DNA from: Acidobacteriaceae bacterium UBA1795
Lineage (GTDB): Bacteria > Acidobacteriota > Terriglobia > Terriglobales > Acidobacteriaceae
Assembly: GCA_002314435.1 (NCBI GenBank)
Contig: DCFV01000119.1
Coordinates: forward strand, 1 to 6,961
Reading direction: 5' to 3'
DNA: 6,961 nucleotides
Numbering within the stretch: position 1 is the stretch's first letter; each line of letters begins with the position of its first letter. The notes beneath the pieces are model-generated. The model was given only the letters and a program-made list of their open reading frames with translations, was not told the origin of the DNA and made no database searches. Both the position numbers and the translations under genes were made by a program. Of this stretch, positions 1 through 6,800 are shown one piece after another.

Positions 1-188
1 TCGCCGTGGTTGAGGCACTTCTGGCCTTCCTTGCGCGTGATCACTTTGCACTGCGGCGGAAAGATGGACGAAACCCGGACCAGGTTCTGCGAAGCAATTC
101 CTGCATCGCGAAGGGCCAGCTCGAAGCTGGTGAGACGCTCTTTGTGTTTACCCACGCCCTTCGTGAAGAAAAGCTTCTTCGGGACCAT
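1..188 (-). CDS. Pyruvoyl-dependent arginine decarboxylase, N-terminal part (gene runs off the left edge)
   Basis: Reading the minus strand from ATG at 188 gives 62 residues open to the window edge. The protein begins MVPKKLFFTKGVG and contains FELALRDAGI, then NLVRVSSIFPP at about residues 35-45. This matches the beta-chain and cleavage region of pyruvoyl-dependent arginine decarboxylases; the Methanocaldococcus jannaschii enzyme has NLIRISSIMPP there. By family knowledge the proenzyme cuts itself between the two serines, here Ser40 and Ser41, and the second becomes the pyruvoyl cofactor. The enzyme converts arginine to agmatine and CO2 in the cytoplasm, feeding polyamine synthesis. The alpha-chain lies outside the window. 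Start choice is between ATG at 188, preceded by GGGA, and an in-frame TTG at 200, which sits 11 bases after a strong GGAGG (minus strand of 212-216). A TAG two codons before the TTG excludes longer forms. The gene is divergent from the DUF4252-like gene. Confidence 0.85.
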   Translation of the reverse strand, partial: MVPKKLFFTKGVGKHKERLTSFELALRDAGIASQNLVRVSSIFPPQCKVITRKEGQKCLNHG

Positions 189-432
189 GCTTTTTCCCAA
201 TTTCTATGTGTCCTCCGTGACTAAATTGACGGTCGAATTTTGTGACGTTCCCGCATGAGTGTATCGCATCTACCCCCCCTGCAAAAGCGCTCGGCGCGAA
301 TTCATACCGCGTTTACATTTGCGCGTCGGGCGGCAGGCCGCAGAGGACGCTCCAGCGTCGTGAATCTGGGCACTTTGCGGAGCTGGCGGACCGAGGCCGC
401 AACTTTTTCCTGCGGCGGGCGTTTCTACTTCT
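189..432. promoter_or_regulatory. Divergent intergenic region with several GC-rich inverted repeats
   Basis: This 244-base spacer separates the leftward arginine decarboxylase gene from the rightward gene at 433, so promoters for both should lie here. I see no convincing sigma-70 pair in either direction. It contains three short inverted repeats: GCGGC/GCCGC at 330-341, GACGCT/AGCGTC at 346-359, and GCCGCA/TGCGGC at 396-416. The last has a pyrimidine-rich loop and ends 16 bases before the ATG at 433. The ribosome binding site of the leftward gene (GGAGG, minus strand) is at 212-216. ORFs that can be opened in this region lack family resemblance and overlap the real gene. Confidence 0.45.
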
Positions 433-1074
433 ATGAAGCGGAACATCGCACTCGGTTTTGCCTTGCTTGGCGCGGTTTTGGCATGCGCTGTGGCGCAGGC
501 TCAGGAGCCGGCAGGTCCTTCCCCGCAAGATTCCTCACAACCTGCCTACAAGCCCGGCCCGCCACAGATGGCTGACCTTTCGCCGGTACCACTGGAGTGG
601 ACACCGCCTGCCTTGGCGCAGTTGAGCGCTGAGGCTGCCGTCAAATCGAGCTTCTCGCTGGACCGCAACCTATTGGGCGGAGCTGCCGCGCTGCTGCCTG
701 ACTCCGAAGCTGCGGATCGGGTTGTGTTGCGCAAGCTGGACGGCGTGAGCGTTCACACGATGCGCTTCAGTGAAGCGGGCATCCCCGACGAGCGCGCGGT
801 GGCCTCGATCCGGGACGCATATCACCTGCGCGGCTGGAAACACCTGGTCACGAGCACGCACTCCGGCGGTCCGGTGCACAGCGAAACGACGGACGTGTGG
901 GTGGTGATGGACGGCGTGAGCGTGCGCGGAGCCGTCGTTTTGGCCGAAACGCCGCGCAGCCTGACGTTGGTGACCGTGGCGGGAAACCTGAACCCGGTGG
1001 ACATACTGCACCTGCGCGGGCACTTCGGCATTCCGCGCTTTGAGGGCGACGTCCTGCGCGAACCGCGCAATTAG
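433..1074 (+). CDS. Exported protein with DUF4252-like domain, unknown function
   Basis: The 213-residue product starts with a clear Sec signal peptide: MKRN, then a hydrophobic stretch at residues 5-20, and an AQA cleavage site after residue 23. A cysteine at 18 after V-L-A is a weak lipobox, so a lipoprotein is a less likely alternative. Residues 25-60 are Pro/Ser-rich and probably disordered. Residues about 65-204 resemble the DUF4252 family as I recall it: a hydrophobic core around VLRKLDGVSVHTMRF (98-112), RGWKHLV (133-139), an acidic-aromatic strand DVWVVMDG (154-161), a LTLVTVAGNLNP strand (177-188), and the ending LRGHFGIPRFE (194-204), like the family's GGQFGIPKL. The function of DUF4252 is not established; such proteins are common in Acidobacteriota and Bacteroidota. 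No good Shine-Dalgarno precedes the ATG, but the signal peptide fixes the start. The gene converges on ribBA. Confidence 0.8.
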   Translation: MKRNIALGFALLGAVLACAVAQAQEPAGPSPQDSSQPAYKPGPPQMADLSPVPLEWTPPALAQLSAEAAVKSSFSLDRNLLGGAAALLPDSEAADRVVLRKLDGVSVHTMRFSEAGIPDERAVASIRDAYHLRGWKHLVTSTHSGGPVHSETTDVWVVMDGVSVRGAVVLAETPRSLTLVTVAGNLNPVDILHLRGHFGIPRFEGDVLREPRN

Positions 1075-1105
1075 ACTTCCGAAGCGGTATTGAGAGAGAG
1101 GAATC

Positions 1106-1132
1106 GAGATGCGGCCTGCCTGGCCGCCTCTT
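1106..1132. terminator. Hairpin between convergent genes, possible bidirectional terminator
   Basis: GCGGCC (1111-1116) and GGCCGC (1122-1127) form a perfect 6-bp stem around TGCCT. After one T/C mismatch the stem extends by AGA/TCT and a G-T pair. It lies between the stop of the DUF4252-like gene (1074) and the ribBA stop (1131-1133), and its outer arm touches the ribBA stop codon. Neither side has a long T run, so termination may be weak or may need Rho. Confidence 0.45.
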
Positions 1133-2462
1133 AGCTTATGCGAGTGCACTCTGTCACGGGAATCGGCACCTGCTCTACGATCTCGAGGCCAAAGCCCTCG
1201 AGCGCGGGAACATGCATGGGCGTATTCGAAAGCAGGCGAATGCGCTGGATACCGAGGTCTGACAGGATCTGCCCACCAAGTCCGATGGCACGCAGAATGC
1301 GCCCGGTGCGGGCCTGCGAACCCTCGCGCGCGCGCAGTTCCTGATGCAGCACGAGGCGTGCGGAGCCGCGGTCGCGAGCCTGCGCAGGAATGGCTGAGCC
1401 GCCGGACTCGAAGGCAGCCTCCTCGGCAGGCGCGTGATCAATCTCAAAACCCTGCGAGGTGTTGTGCAGATAAAGCAGTACACCGCAGCCCTCTTCAGCG
1501 ATCATGCGCAGTGACTGGTCGAGCACCTCGCGGCAGTTGCAGTCAGCGGCGAATAGATCGCCTGCCGTGCAGCGAGTGTGCACGCGAACCAGCACAGCAT
1601 GCGGACAGGGCGGACGCGCGGGAGAAAGCGCGCCGGGCTGGCTTGCCGGGCCTTCATGGAACGCCGGACAGCCGGGGCAGAGGTCGCCACGCACCAGCGC
1701 GATGTGGCTCTCGCCGCCGTTGACTTCGCTCTCGTATGCGATCATGCGGAACTCGCCGTAGCGCGTCTGGATGCGGGTTTCGCCAGCGCGGACAATGTAG
1801 CGTTCGTGGCGCAGGCGATAGCGGATGAGTTCGGCAACGGTGAGAATCTTAAGGCCATGCTCTCGGCAGAACGGGATGAGGTCAGGGATGCGCGCCATAT
1901 CGCCGTCGTCGCGCATGATCTCGCAGATAACGCCAGAGGGGTTGAGACCGGCCATGCGGGCCAGGTCCACTGATGCCTCTGTTTGACCGGCCCGCACCAG
2001 CACGCCTCCCTTGCGCGCACGCAGAGGAAAAATGTGCCCCGGCCGCGCGAGATCGGTGTAGGTGGAGCGGGGATCAATGGCGGTGCGGATGGTATGGGCG
2101 CGGTCAGCGGCGGAAATGCCTGTGGTGACGCCTTCGCGAGCCTCGATGGTCTCAGTGAATGCCGTGCCGAAGCGCGAGGAGTTCTGCTGTGTCATGGGGA
2201 AGAGGCGCAGGTAGTCCGCGCGCTCCTCTGTGAGCGAGAGACAGATCAGGCCGCGGCCATAGCGGGCCATGAAGTTGATGGCTTCCGGGGTGACATGTTC
2301 TGCGGCCAGGGTCAGATCGCCCTCGTTCTCGCGATCTTCGTCGTCGACCACGACGACCATACGTCCGGCACGAATGTCGGTCAGGGCTCCGGGAACGTCG
2401 GTAAAGGGAGGCTCGATGGTGCGTGCATGTTCGGGCATATCTCTGCGTACATTCTCGACCAT
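1131..2462 (-). CDS. ribBA: RibBA-type protein: DHBP synthase with a degenerate GTP cyclohydrolase II domain
   Basis: The 443-residue product has two domains. Residues 20-221 are 3,4-dihydroxy-2-butanone 4-phosphate synthase (ribulose 5-phosphate to DHBP plus formate, riboflavin pathway, cytoplasm). Its signatures are complete: DDEDRENEGD at 40-49, GTAFTETIEA at 99-108, GVTTGISAADR at 111-121, RPGHIFPLRA at 140-149, and GQTEASVDL at 159-167. Residues about 225-443 align with GTP cyclohydrolase II, but that half is eroded. The three zinc-type cysteines remain (298, 308, 310), though the loop is one residue shorter than in E. coli RibA. The usual RQEGRGIGL is replaced by HNTSQGFEI (333-341). 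The D-x-R-D-Y-G-I-G motif reads ILRAIGLG (389-396), and NNPxK reads NTPMH (413-417). A Cys/Pro-rich insert occupies about 262-288. This resembles RibBX-type proteins, so only the RibB activity can be predicted with confidence. I chose the ATG at 2462 because longer forms run into a terminator hairpin. ATG at 2438 is equally possible; neither has a strong ribosome binding site. No FMN riboswitch was recognised. Confidence 0.93.
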   Translation of the reverse strand: MVENVRRDMPEHARTIEPPFTDVPGALTDIRAGRMVVVVDDEDRENEGDLTLAAEHVTPEAINFMARYGRGLICLSLTEERADYLRLFPMTQQNSSRFGTAFTETIEAREGVTTGISAADRAHTIRTAIDPRSTYTDLARPGHIFPLRARKGGVLVRAGQTEASVDLARMAGLNPSGVICEIMRDDGDMARIPDLIPFCREHGLKILTVAELIRYRLRHERYIVRAGETRIQTRYGEFRMIAYESEVNGGESHIALVRGDLCPGCPAFHEGPASQPGALSPARPPCPHAVLVRVHTRCTAGDLFAADCNCREVLDQSLRMIAEEGCGVLLYLHNTSQGFEIDHAPAEEAAFESGGSAIPAQARDRGSARLVLHQELRAREGSQARTGRILRAIGLGGQILSDLGIQRIRLLSNTPMHVPALEGFGLEIVEQVPIPVTECTRIS

Positions 2463-2497
2463 CCAGCCGCATAGGGCAAAACAACAGCTTACAAAGC

Positions 2498-2526
2498 GAA
2501 AGCGCCGCCCGAGGGGCGGCGCTTTC
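2498..2526 (-). terminator. Strong intrinsic-type terminator hairpin after the 75-codon gene
   Basis: A perfect 13-bp stem, GAAAGCGCCGCCC paired with GGGCGGCGCTTTC, closes a 3-base loop. It begins 23 bases past the stop codon of the minus-strand small gene (2549). On the minus strand the stem ends in CTTTC followed by GCTTTG, a modest T-rich tail. It lies only about 35 bases before the ribBA start, so it also argues against any ribBA start upstream of 2462. Confidence 0.8.
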
Positions 2527-2548
2527 ATTCACCTGGCCTGAATGACGT

Positions 2549-2776
2549 TTACAACGTGGACTCGATCTCAAAGCCCCAAGCCTCTAGCAGGGCCTCAGGG
2601 ATGTACTTTGAGTTCTTGTTCCGCCGGGCCCACTCACGGAGCCGGGTGGACCGGATATACTGATCCGGCGTCAGCTTGAACTCCTTGACGATCTGTTCAA
2701 AGGAGGTCACGGTAGGCACAACCGGGCCAATGGGCTCAGGTTTGCCCCAATTCGGATTTCCACGACGCTTTGCCAT
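2549..2776 (-). CDS. Small basic protein of unknown function, 75 residues
   Basis: I do not recognise this as a named family. The product starts MAKRRGNPNWGKPEPIGP, a basic Pro/Gly-rich segment. It continues with TSFEQIVKEFKLTPDQYIRS (about 24-43), LREWARRNKNSKYIPEALLEAW (about 46-67) and an acidic-hydrophobic end, GFEIESTL. The second half looks like two or three amphipathic helices, and the many Lys/Arg residues are compatible with nucleic-acid or ribosome binding; that is inference. There is no signal peptide or membrane segment. The ATG at 2776 is preceded by AAGGA with a 10-base gap; an upstream in-frame ATG at 2857 would place the N-terminus in the structured leader and is rejected. The gene has its own promoter (2872-2900), a structured leader and a strong terminator, which supports a genuine monocistronic gene. 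ribBA follows on the same strand. Confidence 0.78.
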   Translation of the reverse strand: MAKRRGNPNWGKPEPIGPVVPTVTSFEQIVKEFKLTPDQYIRSTRLREWARRNKNSKYIPEALLEAWGFEIESTL

Positions 2777-2783
2777 TGATAAT

Positions 2784-2798
2784 TTGTCCTTAAGACAA
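2784..2798 (-). promoter_or_regulatory. Small hairpin overlapping the ribosome binding site of the 75-codon gene
   Basis: On the minus strand TTGTC-TTAAG-GACAA can form a 5-bp stem with a 5-base loop. The putative Shine-Dalgarno AAGGA (2791-2787) is half in the loop and half in the stem, so folding could limit ribosome access. The stem is short, so its stability is uncertain. Confidence 0.35.
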
Positions 2799-2815
2799 GA
2801 GTGAATTGACTTGCA

Positions 2816-2855
2816 GCCTCGGTCCGTGGCTGGGGGATGCTCTCGATGCCGAGGC
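2816..2855 (-). promoter_or_regulatory. Inverted repeat in the 5' leader of the 75-codon gene
   Basis: GCCTCGG at 2816-2822 and CCGAGGC at 2849-2855 are perfect 7-base complements separated by 26 bases. They fall between the predicted transcription start (about 2865) and the ribosome binding site, so the leader RNA would carry this stem. The intervening bases contain a run of C residues on the minus strand. No known riboswitch or leader family was recognised. Confidence 0.4.
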
Positions 2856-2871
2856 AACTCTTAGTGTTTTT

Positions 2872-2900
2872 ATTTTAAGTATTTTTTCTCCAAAAATCAA
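2872..2900 (-). promoter_or_regulatory. Sigma-70-type promoter for the 75-codon gene
   Basis: On the minus strand there is a -35 box TTGATT (2900-2895), a 17-bp spacer, and a -10 box TAAAAT (2877-2872), in an AT-rich patch that stands out from the GC-rich surroundings. This places the transcription start near 2865 and gives a leader of roughly 90 bases before the ATG at 2776. Confidence 0.65.
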
Positions 2901-2902
2901 TA

Positions 2903-3009
2903 GGAAACAGCCGCTTTTTTGTGGGAAACGCCGGTCGGCGCTAGCAACAACTTATCGCCTTATAAGCCGTTGTTTTTAAGCTATTTACACCCACAGGAAA
3001 CATGTTTCC
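2903..3009. promoter_or_regulatory. Cluster of four GGAAAC boxes, two forming a palindrome
   Basis: GGAAAC occurs at 2903-2908, 2924-2929 and 2996-3001, and inverted as GTTTCC at 3004-3009. The last two make a perfect 14-bp palindrome, GGAAACATGTTTCC, at 2996-3009. The cluster lies in the divergent region between the 75-codon gene and the exported-protein gene at 3083; the first box is directly upstream of the -35 element at 2895-2900. It could be an operator array for a regulator acting on one or both genes; no regulator is identified. Another inverted repeat, AACAAC/GTTGTT (2945-2950 and 2969-2974), lies between the boxes and is followed by a short T run. Confidence 0.35.
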
Positions 3010-3082
3010 CGCATGGCGTTCGATTCACTGCAGACAGTGCAAAGGTGGCGGCGGAAAAGCCCTACGTGCGAGCATTACTATT

Positions 3083-3682
3083 ATGACAACATCGCAGCGG
3101 TGGGCAACCCTTTGCCTGTTGCTGGCTGCCTTGGCTCCGGTGCCCAGCAGCGCCGTGGAGTTGAAGGTTAGCCGCAAAGCGCTGGAGCGGACTCTCAAGC
3201 AGCAACTCTTCAGCGGCCCCGCAGGCCGTTACTACCTGAAAGGGAACGCCCAATCGGCCTGCTCCGTCTATGCCGAGGACGCGGACCTCAGCTTTGCGCA
3301 GGACAAGATCGTGGTCAAGGTGAAAACCCACGCACGTCTGGGCCAGGCCGTGGCCGGCGCTTGCATCGGCATCTCCCTCGCCCCCGTGCCAGAGGTAGCG
3401 CTGGAGCCCTACGGCGAAGGCGAGACGATCGGCTTTCGAAATGCACAGGTGACGAAGGTGAGCGACCGGCGTGAGCTGAACTTTCTCCTGGGGCCGTTCT
3501 TGAGCCACCAGATTCCGTCGAGCATGAAGGTGAATGCGGCTGATCTGCTGCGTAAGGCCATGGAGAACTCAACCGCAACCTCCGGCTACAAGGTCAACCT
3601 CGACAAGCTGAAGATCCACTCGGTGCAGATCCAGGGCGACGACCTGGTGGTGGATGTGGACGGCGACATCAGCGTGAAGTGA
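3083..3682 (+). CDS. Exported protein of unknown function, possibly TULIP/DUF1439-like
   Basis: From ATG at 3083 the product has 199 residues and begins with a typical Sec signal peptide: MTTSQRW, a Leu/Ala-rich core at about residues 8-18, and SSA before the cleavage at 24/25. The mature part starts with an amphipathic helix, KALERTLKQQLF (32-43). Alternating beta segments follow: DKIVVKVKTHARLG (74-87), GISLAPVPEVALEP (96-109) and LVVDVDGDISVK (188-199), with a second helix at about 152-162. Two cysteines, 60 and 94, could form a disulfide outside the cytoplasm. The helix-plus-long-strands pattern recalls YceB/DUF1439-type lipid-binding folds, but that is a low-confidence guess. ATG at 3002 is in frame and has CACAGGAAAC just before it, but it would put 33 residues ahead of the hydrophobic core. 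The 3083 start lacks a clear ribosome binding site. The VWFA-related gene follows after 129 bases on the same strand, so the two may be co-transcribed. Confidence 0.72.
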   Translation: MTTSQRWATLCLLLAALAPVPSSAVELKVSRKALERTLKQQLFSGPAGRYYLKGNAQSACSVYAEDADLSFAQDKIVVKVKTHARLGQAVAGACIGISLAPVPEVALEPYGEGETIGFRNAQVTKVSDRRELNFLLGPFLSHQIPSSMKVNAADLLRKAMENSTATSGYKVNLDKLKIHSVQIQGDDLVVDVDGDISVK

Positions 3683-3811
3683 GTCAGCAGGTGTAAAATC
3701 CCTGCCGACCGGCTAGATTGCTCATGCCCTGCCGAACTAGGCCGATCCGCAACGTGGTCTACTGCGGAACTGGTTCCTGCCAGACTGAGCACTCAGCCGT
3801 GGGACCACATC
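3683..3811 (+). other. Short spacer between the exported-protein gene and the VWFA-related gene
   Basis: The spacer holds no convincing terminator or promoter. TAAAAT at 3694-3699 resembles a -10 box but has no partner -35 at proper distance. It lies in the loop of a weak GCAGG/CCTGC repeat. The absence of a T-tailed hairpin leaves co-transcription of the flanking genes possible. Confidence 0.35.
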
Positions 3812-6800
3812 ATGCGCTATCTACCAGCAGTTCTACTGCTTGCACTCGGCGTTGCTCCGGCGTTTGCCAACCGGCCGGTCAAGGTGGAACAGCTCGACCA
3901 GTTTCTGACCGCAACACGAGGGCGATCTGACGCCGATGTGGCTTGGCAGATTGGCGATCTACAACTGACGGAGCGGCTTTCTGCTGCGCGATTGGCTGAC
4001 CTGGAACCTCTGCTGCCGGGCGAGAAAAGCCGCCAGGCGTTGCGTGCGCTCGCTGATATATCGGCATTTCAGCCACCACCGCCCGCCGAGACTCCGCATG
4101 CAGCGCCACCGGACCTGGCTGAGCAGCGAAGAATTGTGGCACTTGGCGTCGATTACGTCCTCAAGGTCATCCCTCAGCTGCCGAACTTTATTGCGACAAG
4201 GGCCGTGGATCGCTTTGAGGACACACCACATCTGGCCCGAATTGACCAGCCGGATATTGCATATCAGCCGCTGCACTTCGTGGGCAATGTGCGGAGTACG
4301 GTTTCCTATGCACAGGGACACGAAGTTGAGGCCCCCTTGCGTATAGCAGGCAAGAAGCCGCAGCCCGAAACCACCGGGTTGACCACGCAGGGAGTGTTCG
4401 GGCCGATCCTTGGTTTGCTTCTGGTGGATGCAGCAAAGAGCGCTTTGACCTGGGATCGCTGGGAATGGAATGGGGATGGGCTTGAGGCAGTTTTTCGTTT
4501 TGAAGTTCCCAAAGCGAATTCGCACTACGAAGTAGATTACTGCTGCCTGACCGAACAGGGTGCAGCCGTGGCAGATGTCTACAGATTCCGGCGGATCACC
4601 GGATATCGCGGTACACTCGCCGTCGATCCGGCGACGGGGACGATTCTCCGCCTTTCAGTGGAAGCAGATCTAAAGGCATCAGACCCGATTATCGAAGCCG
4701 CAATCCTGGTCGAATACGGAAAGGTCGATATCGCAGGACGGGCTTATATCTGCCCCTTGCGGAGCATCTCTCTCAGCCGTGCAGAGCTTGTCCAGGTCGA
4801 CCCGGTGTATAAGAGGCCGCTTGCAAATCAGATTCAGCCCCTTCGTCTTTCTCTCAACGAGTCGACCTTCAGTGACTACCACGTGTTCCGCTCCGAGGCG
4901 CGCATCGTGGCTGGTAACGTGCCCAACGACGCTTCTTCGGCCACCGGTACCCCTGCACCTTCCGCGGAAAACGCAGCAGTGTCCTCGCCGCCCCAGCCTG
5001 CACCCAGCACAGGCGACAACACTGTCATTGCACCGGCGGCATCCGCGATTGCATCTGCCCCTGTAACAGCACCACCCGCTGCACTGGGGCCGCCCGAAAT
5101 CAGCATGGAAACCGGTCTGCCTGCGGTGAATGATGCGATACCGGCTGCAACCGTCGCAGCTCTACCGGGCTACACGCTGCACACCGTATCGCGGCTGGTG
5201 GACGTAGCGCTGGTGGCCTACGACAAGAAGGGAAAGCCCATCGTTGGCCTGAAGCCCGAAGACTTCACTCTCCTCGACAACGACCGCACGCAGAAGATCG
5301 GTTCCTTCACCCAGGATGCCGGCGAAAGCCTCGCGGTCGCCGCCACACCCAACGAAGCTCAACCCTACGAATTTGCTGTCGCATACAGCAATCGTGCGAG
5401 TCCCACCACAGCAAACGTCATCCGTAGCGCCACTGTTCTCCTCATCGATAGCAGCAATCTCGCCTTCGGTGATCTGGGCTGGGCACGCGAGGAGATGCAG
5501 CGCTTCCTCAAAACAGCGGCGCCCGGCGAACCGGTCGGTCTGTACGTACTGCGTTCCTTCGGCTTCGAGGTTCTGCTTGAACCCACTCTGGACCACGCCG
5601 CCGTCTCCACTCGGCTAGCCCGCTGGATGCCCAACGCTCAGGACCTGGCCCGCGCCCAGGATGAGGAACAACGTCACAGGCAGAGCATCGAATGGGTTCC
5701 CAGGGTGAGTGACCTGGCCTATGTCAACGGCAACGAGAGTATCGAACCGCAGAGCTACACGAGTGGGGAAAATCCGATTCAGGCGGCAGCGGCCCCTGTC
5801 GATCCGAAGTTGCGCTCGATGGGCTCAAACCCGGCCAGTGATGCTTTGTTTGTCTTGAATACTCTGGCACACCATCTGGCGGCGCTGCCTGGGCACAAAT
5901 CGCTGGTGTGGGTTGCCAGTGACAACGTACTCGCCGATTGGAGCAGCAGCGCCGCGACGCGTGAAGAGAAAGGCGCACGGTTCATTCACGGCCTGAGCAT
6001 GCAGACCGAGGAGACGCTCAACGAGGCGCATGTCAGCATCTATCCCCTGGATGCCTCGCAACTGGAGGTCGGGGTGATCGGCGCGGATATCGGCACGCGC
6101 AACGTGCAAGCCGTCGGCAAGTCGGAACGCGATCAGGCGTACGCCGCACTCGGGGACGCGGCAGCACTCCAAAGACCCGGCAGAGAAACAGCTCGGATGA
6201 AACAGGACACACATCCGATTGCGCCCGAATTCCGCGCACTGGCAGAGGCCACTGGCGGCCGCGCCCTGCGGCGCGCAGGCGACATCACCGCCGAACTCAA
6301 CACCATCGTCGAGGACGGCCGCGCCGCCTACCAGATCTCCTTCACCCCCGACACACCGGCCGACGACCAATATCACCACATCACCCTACAATGGGCCGGC
6401 AAACGCCAAGGCACGCTGCGCTACCGAACCGGCTATCTCTATGCCAAGGAGCCGGAGACGATTCAGGACCGGCTGCGCCATGCAATCTGGCAGCCGGCCG
6501 ATGCACGGGAGATCGGCATAACCGCAGTTGCCGCGCTGGACGGCAGTCACCCCACCCTCAAGCTGCATTTGACCGCTAGCGACCTGGCGCTGGTCGAGCA
6601 GGGGGGCCGTTGGATGGGCAAGCTCGACCTACTGCTAGCGACGCGCGACGACGCTGCCGTACACGCACAGGTGAATGGCACCACCGTGGTGCTGCGTCTG
6701 CGCCCAGACACCTACGCAACCGGACTGCGCGACGGACTGACGATCGATCTGCCTTTACCCGCAGCGCAAAACACAGGGACCATCCGCGTGATCGTAGTGG

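Noticed and set aside
255..575. Plus-strand ORF of 106 codons upstream of and overlapping the DUF4252-like gene
   Set aside because: It runs through the intergenic repeats and into the signal-peptide region of the real gene in another frame; its product is Arg-rich with no motif.
1109..1723. Long plus-strand ORF (204 codons) opposite ribBA
   Set aside because: It is antisense to the well-supported ribBA coding region, is rich in Arg/Ala/Gly as expected of GC-rich shadow frames, and shows no family motif.
1983..2474. Plus-strand ORF of 163 codons opposite the RibB half of ribBA
   Set aside because: It is an antisense shadow of a conserved enzyme domain and has no ribosome binding site or recognisable motif.
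2463..2528. Longest-ORF start of ribBA at 2528
   Set aside because: The extension would be encoded across the terminator hairpin at 2498-2526, and its 22 residues have no counterpart in RibB N-termini.
2463..2548. FMN riboswitch ahead of ribBA
   Set aside because: The spacer is too short and none of the conserved RFN-element blocks can be found on the minus strand.
3002..3082. Upstream ATG extension of the 199-residue exported protein, preceded by CACAGGAAAC
   Set aside because: It would put 33 residues with two cysteines ahead of the hydrophobic core, atypical for a Sec signal peptide. It is kept as an alternative because the 3083 start has no good ribosome binding site.
3683..3811. TAAAAT at 3694-3699 as a promoter for the VWFA-related gene
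   Set aside because: No -35-like hexamer at 16-18 bp upstream and no supporting AT-rich context.
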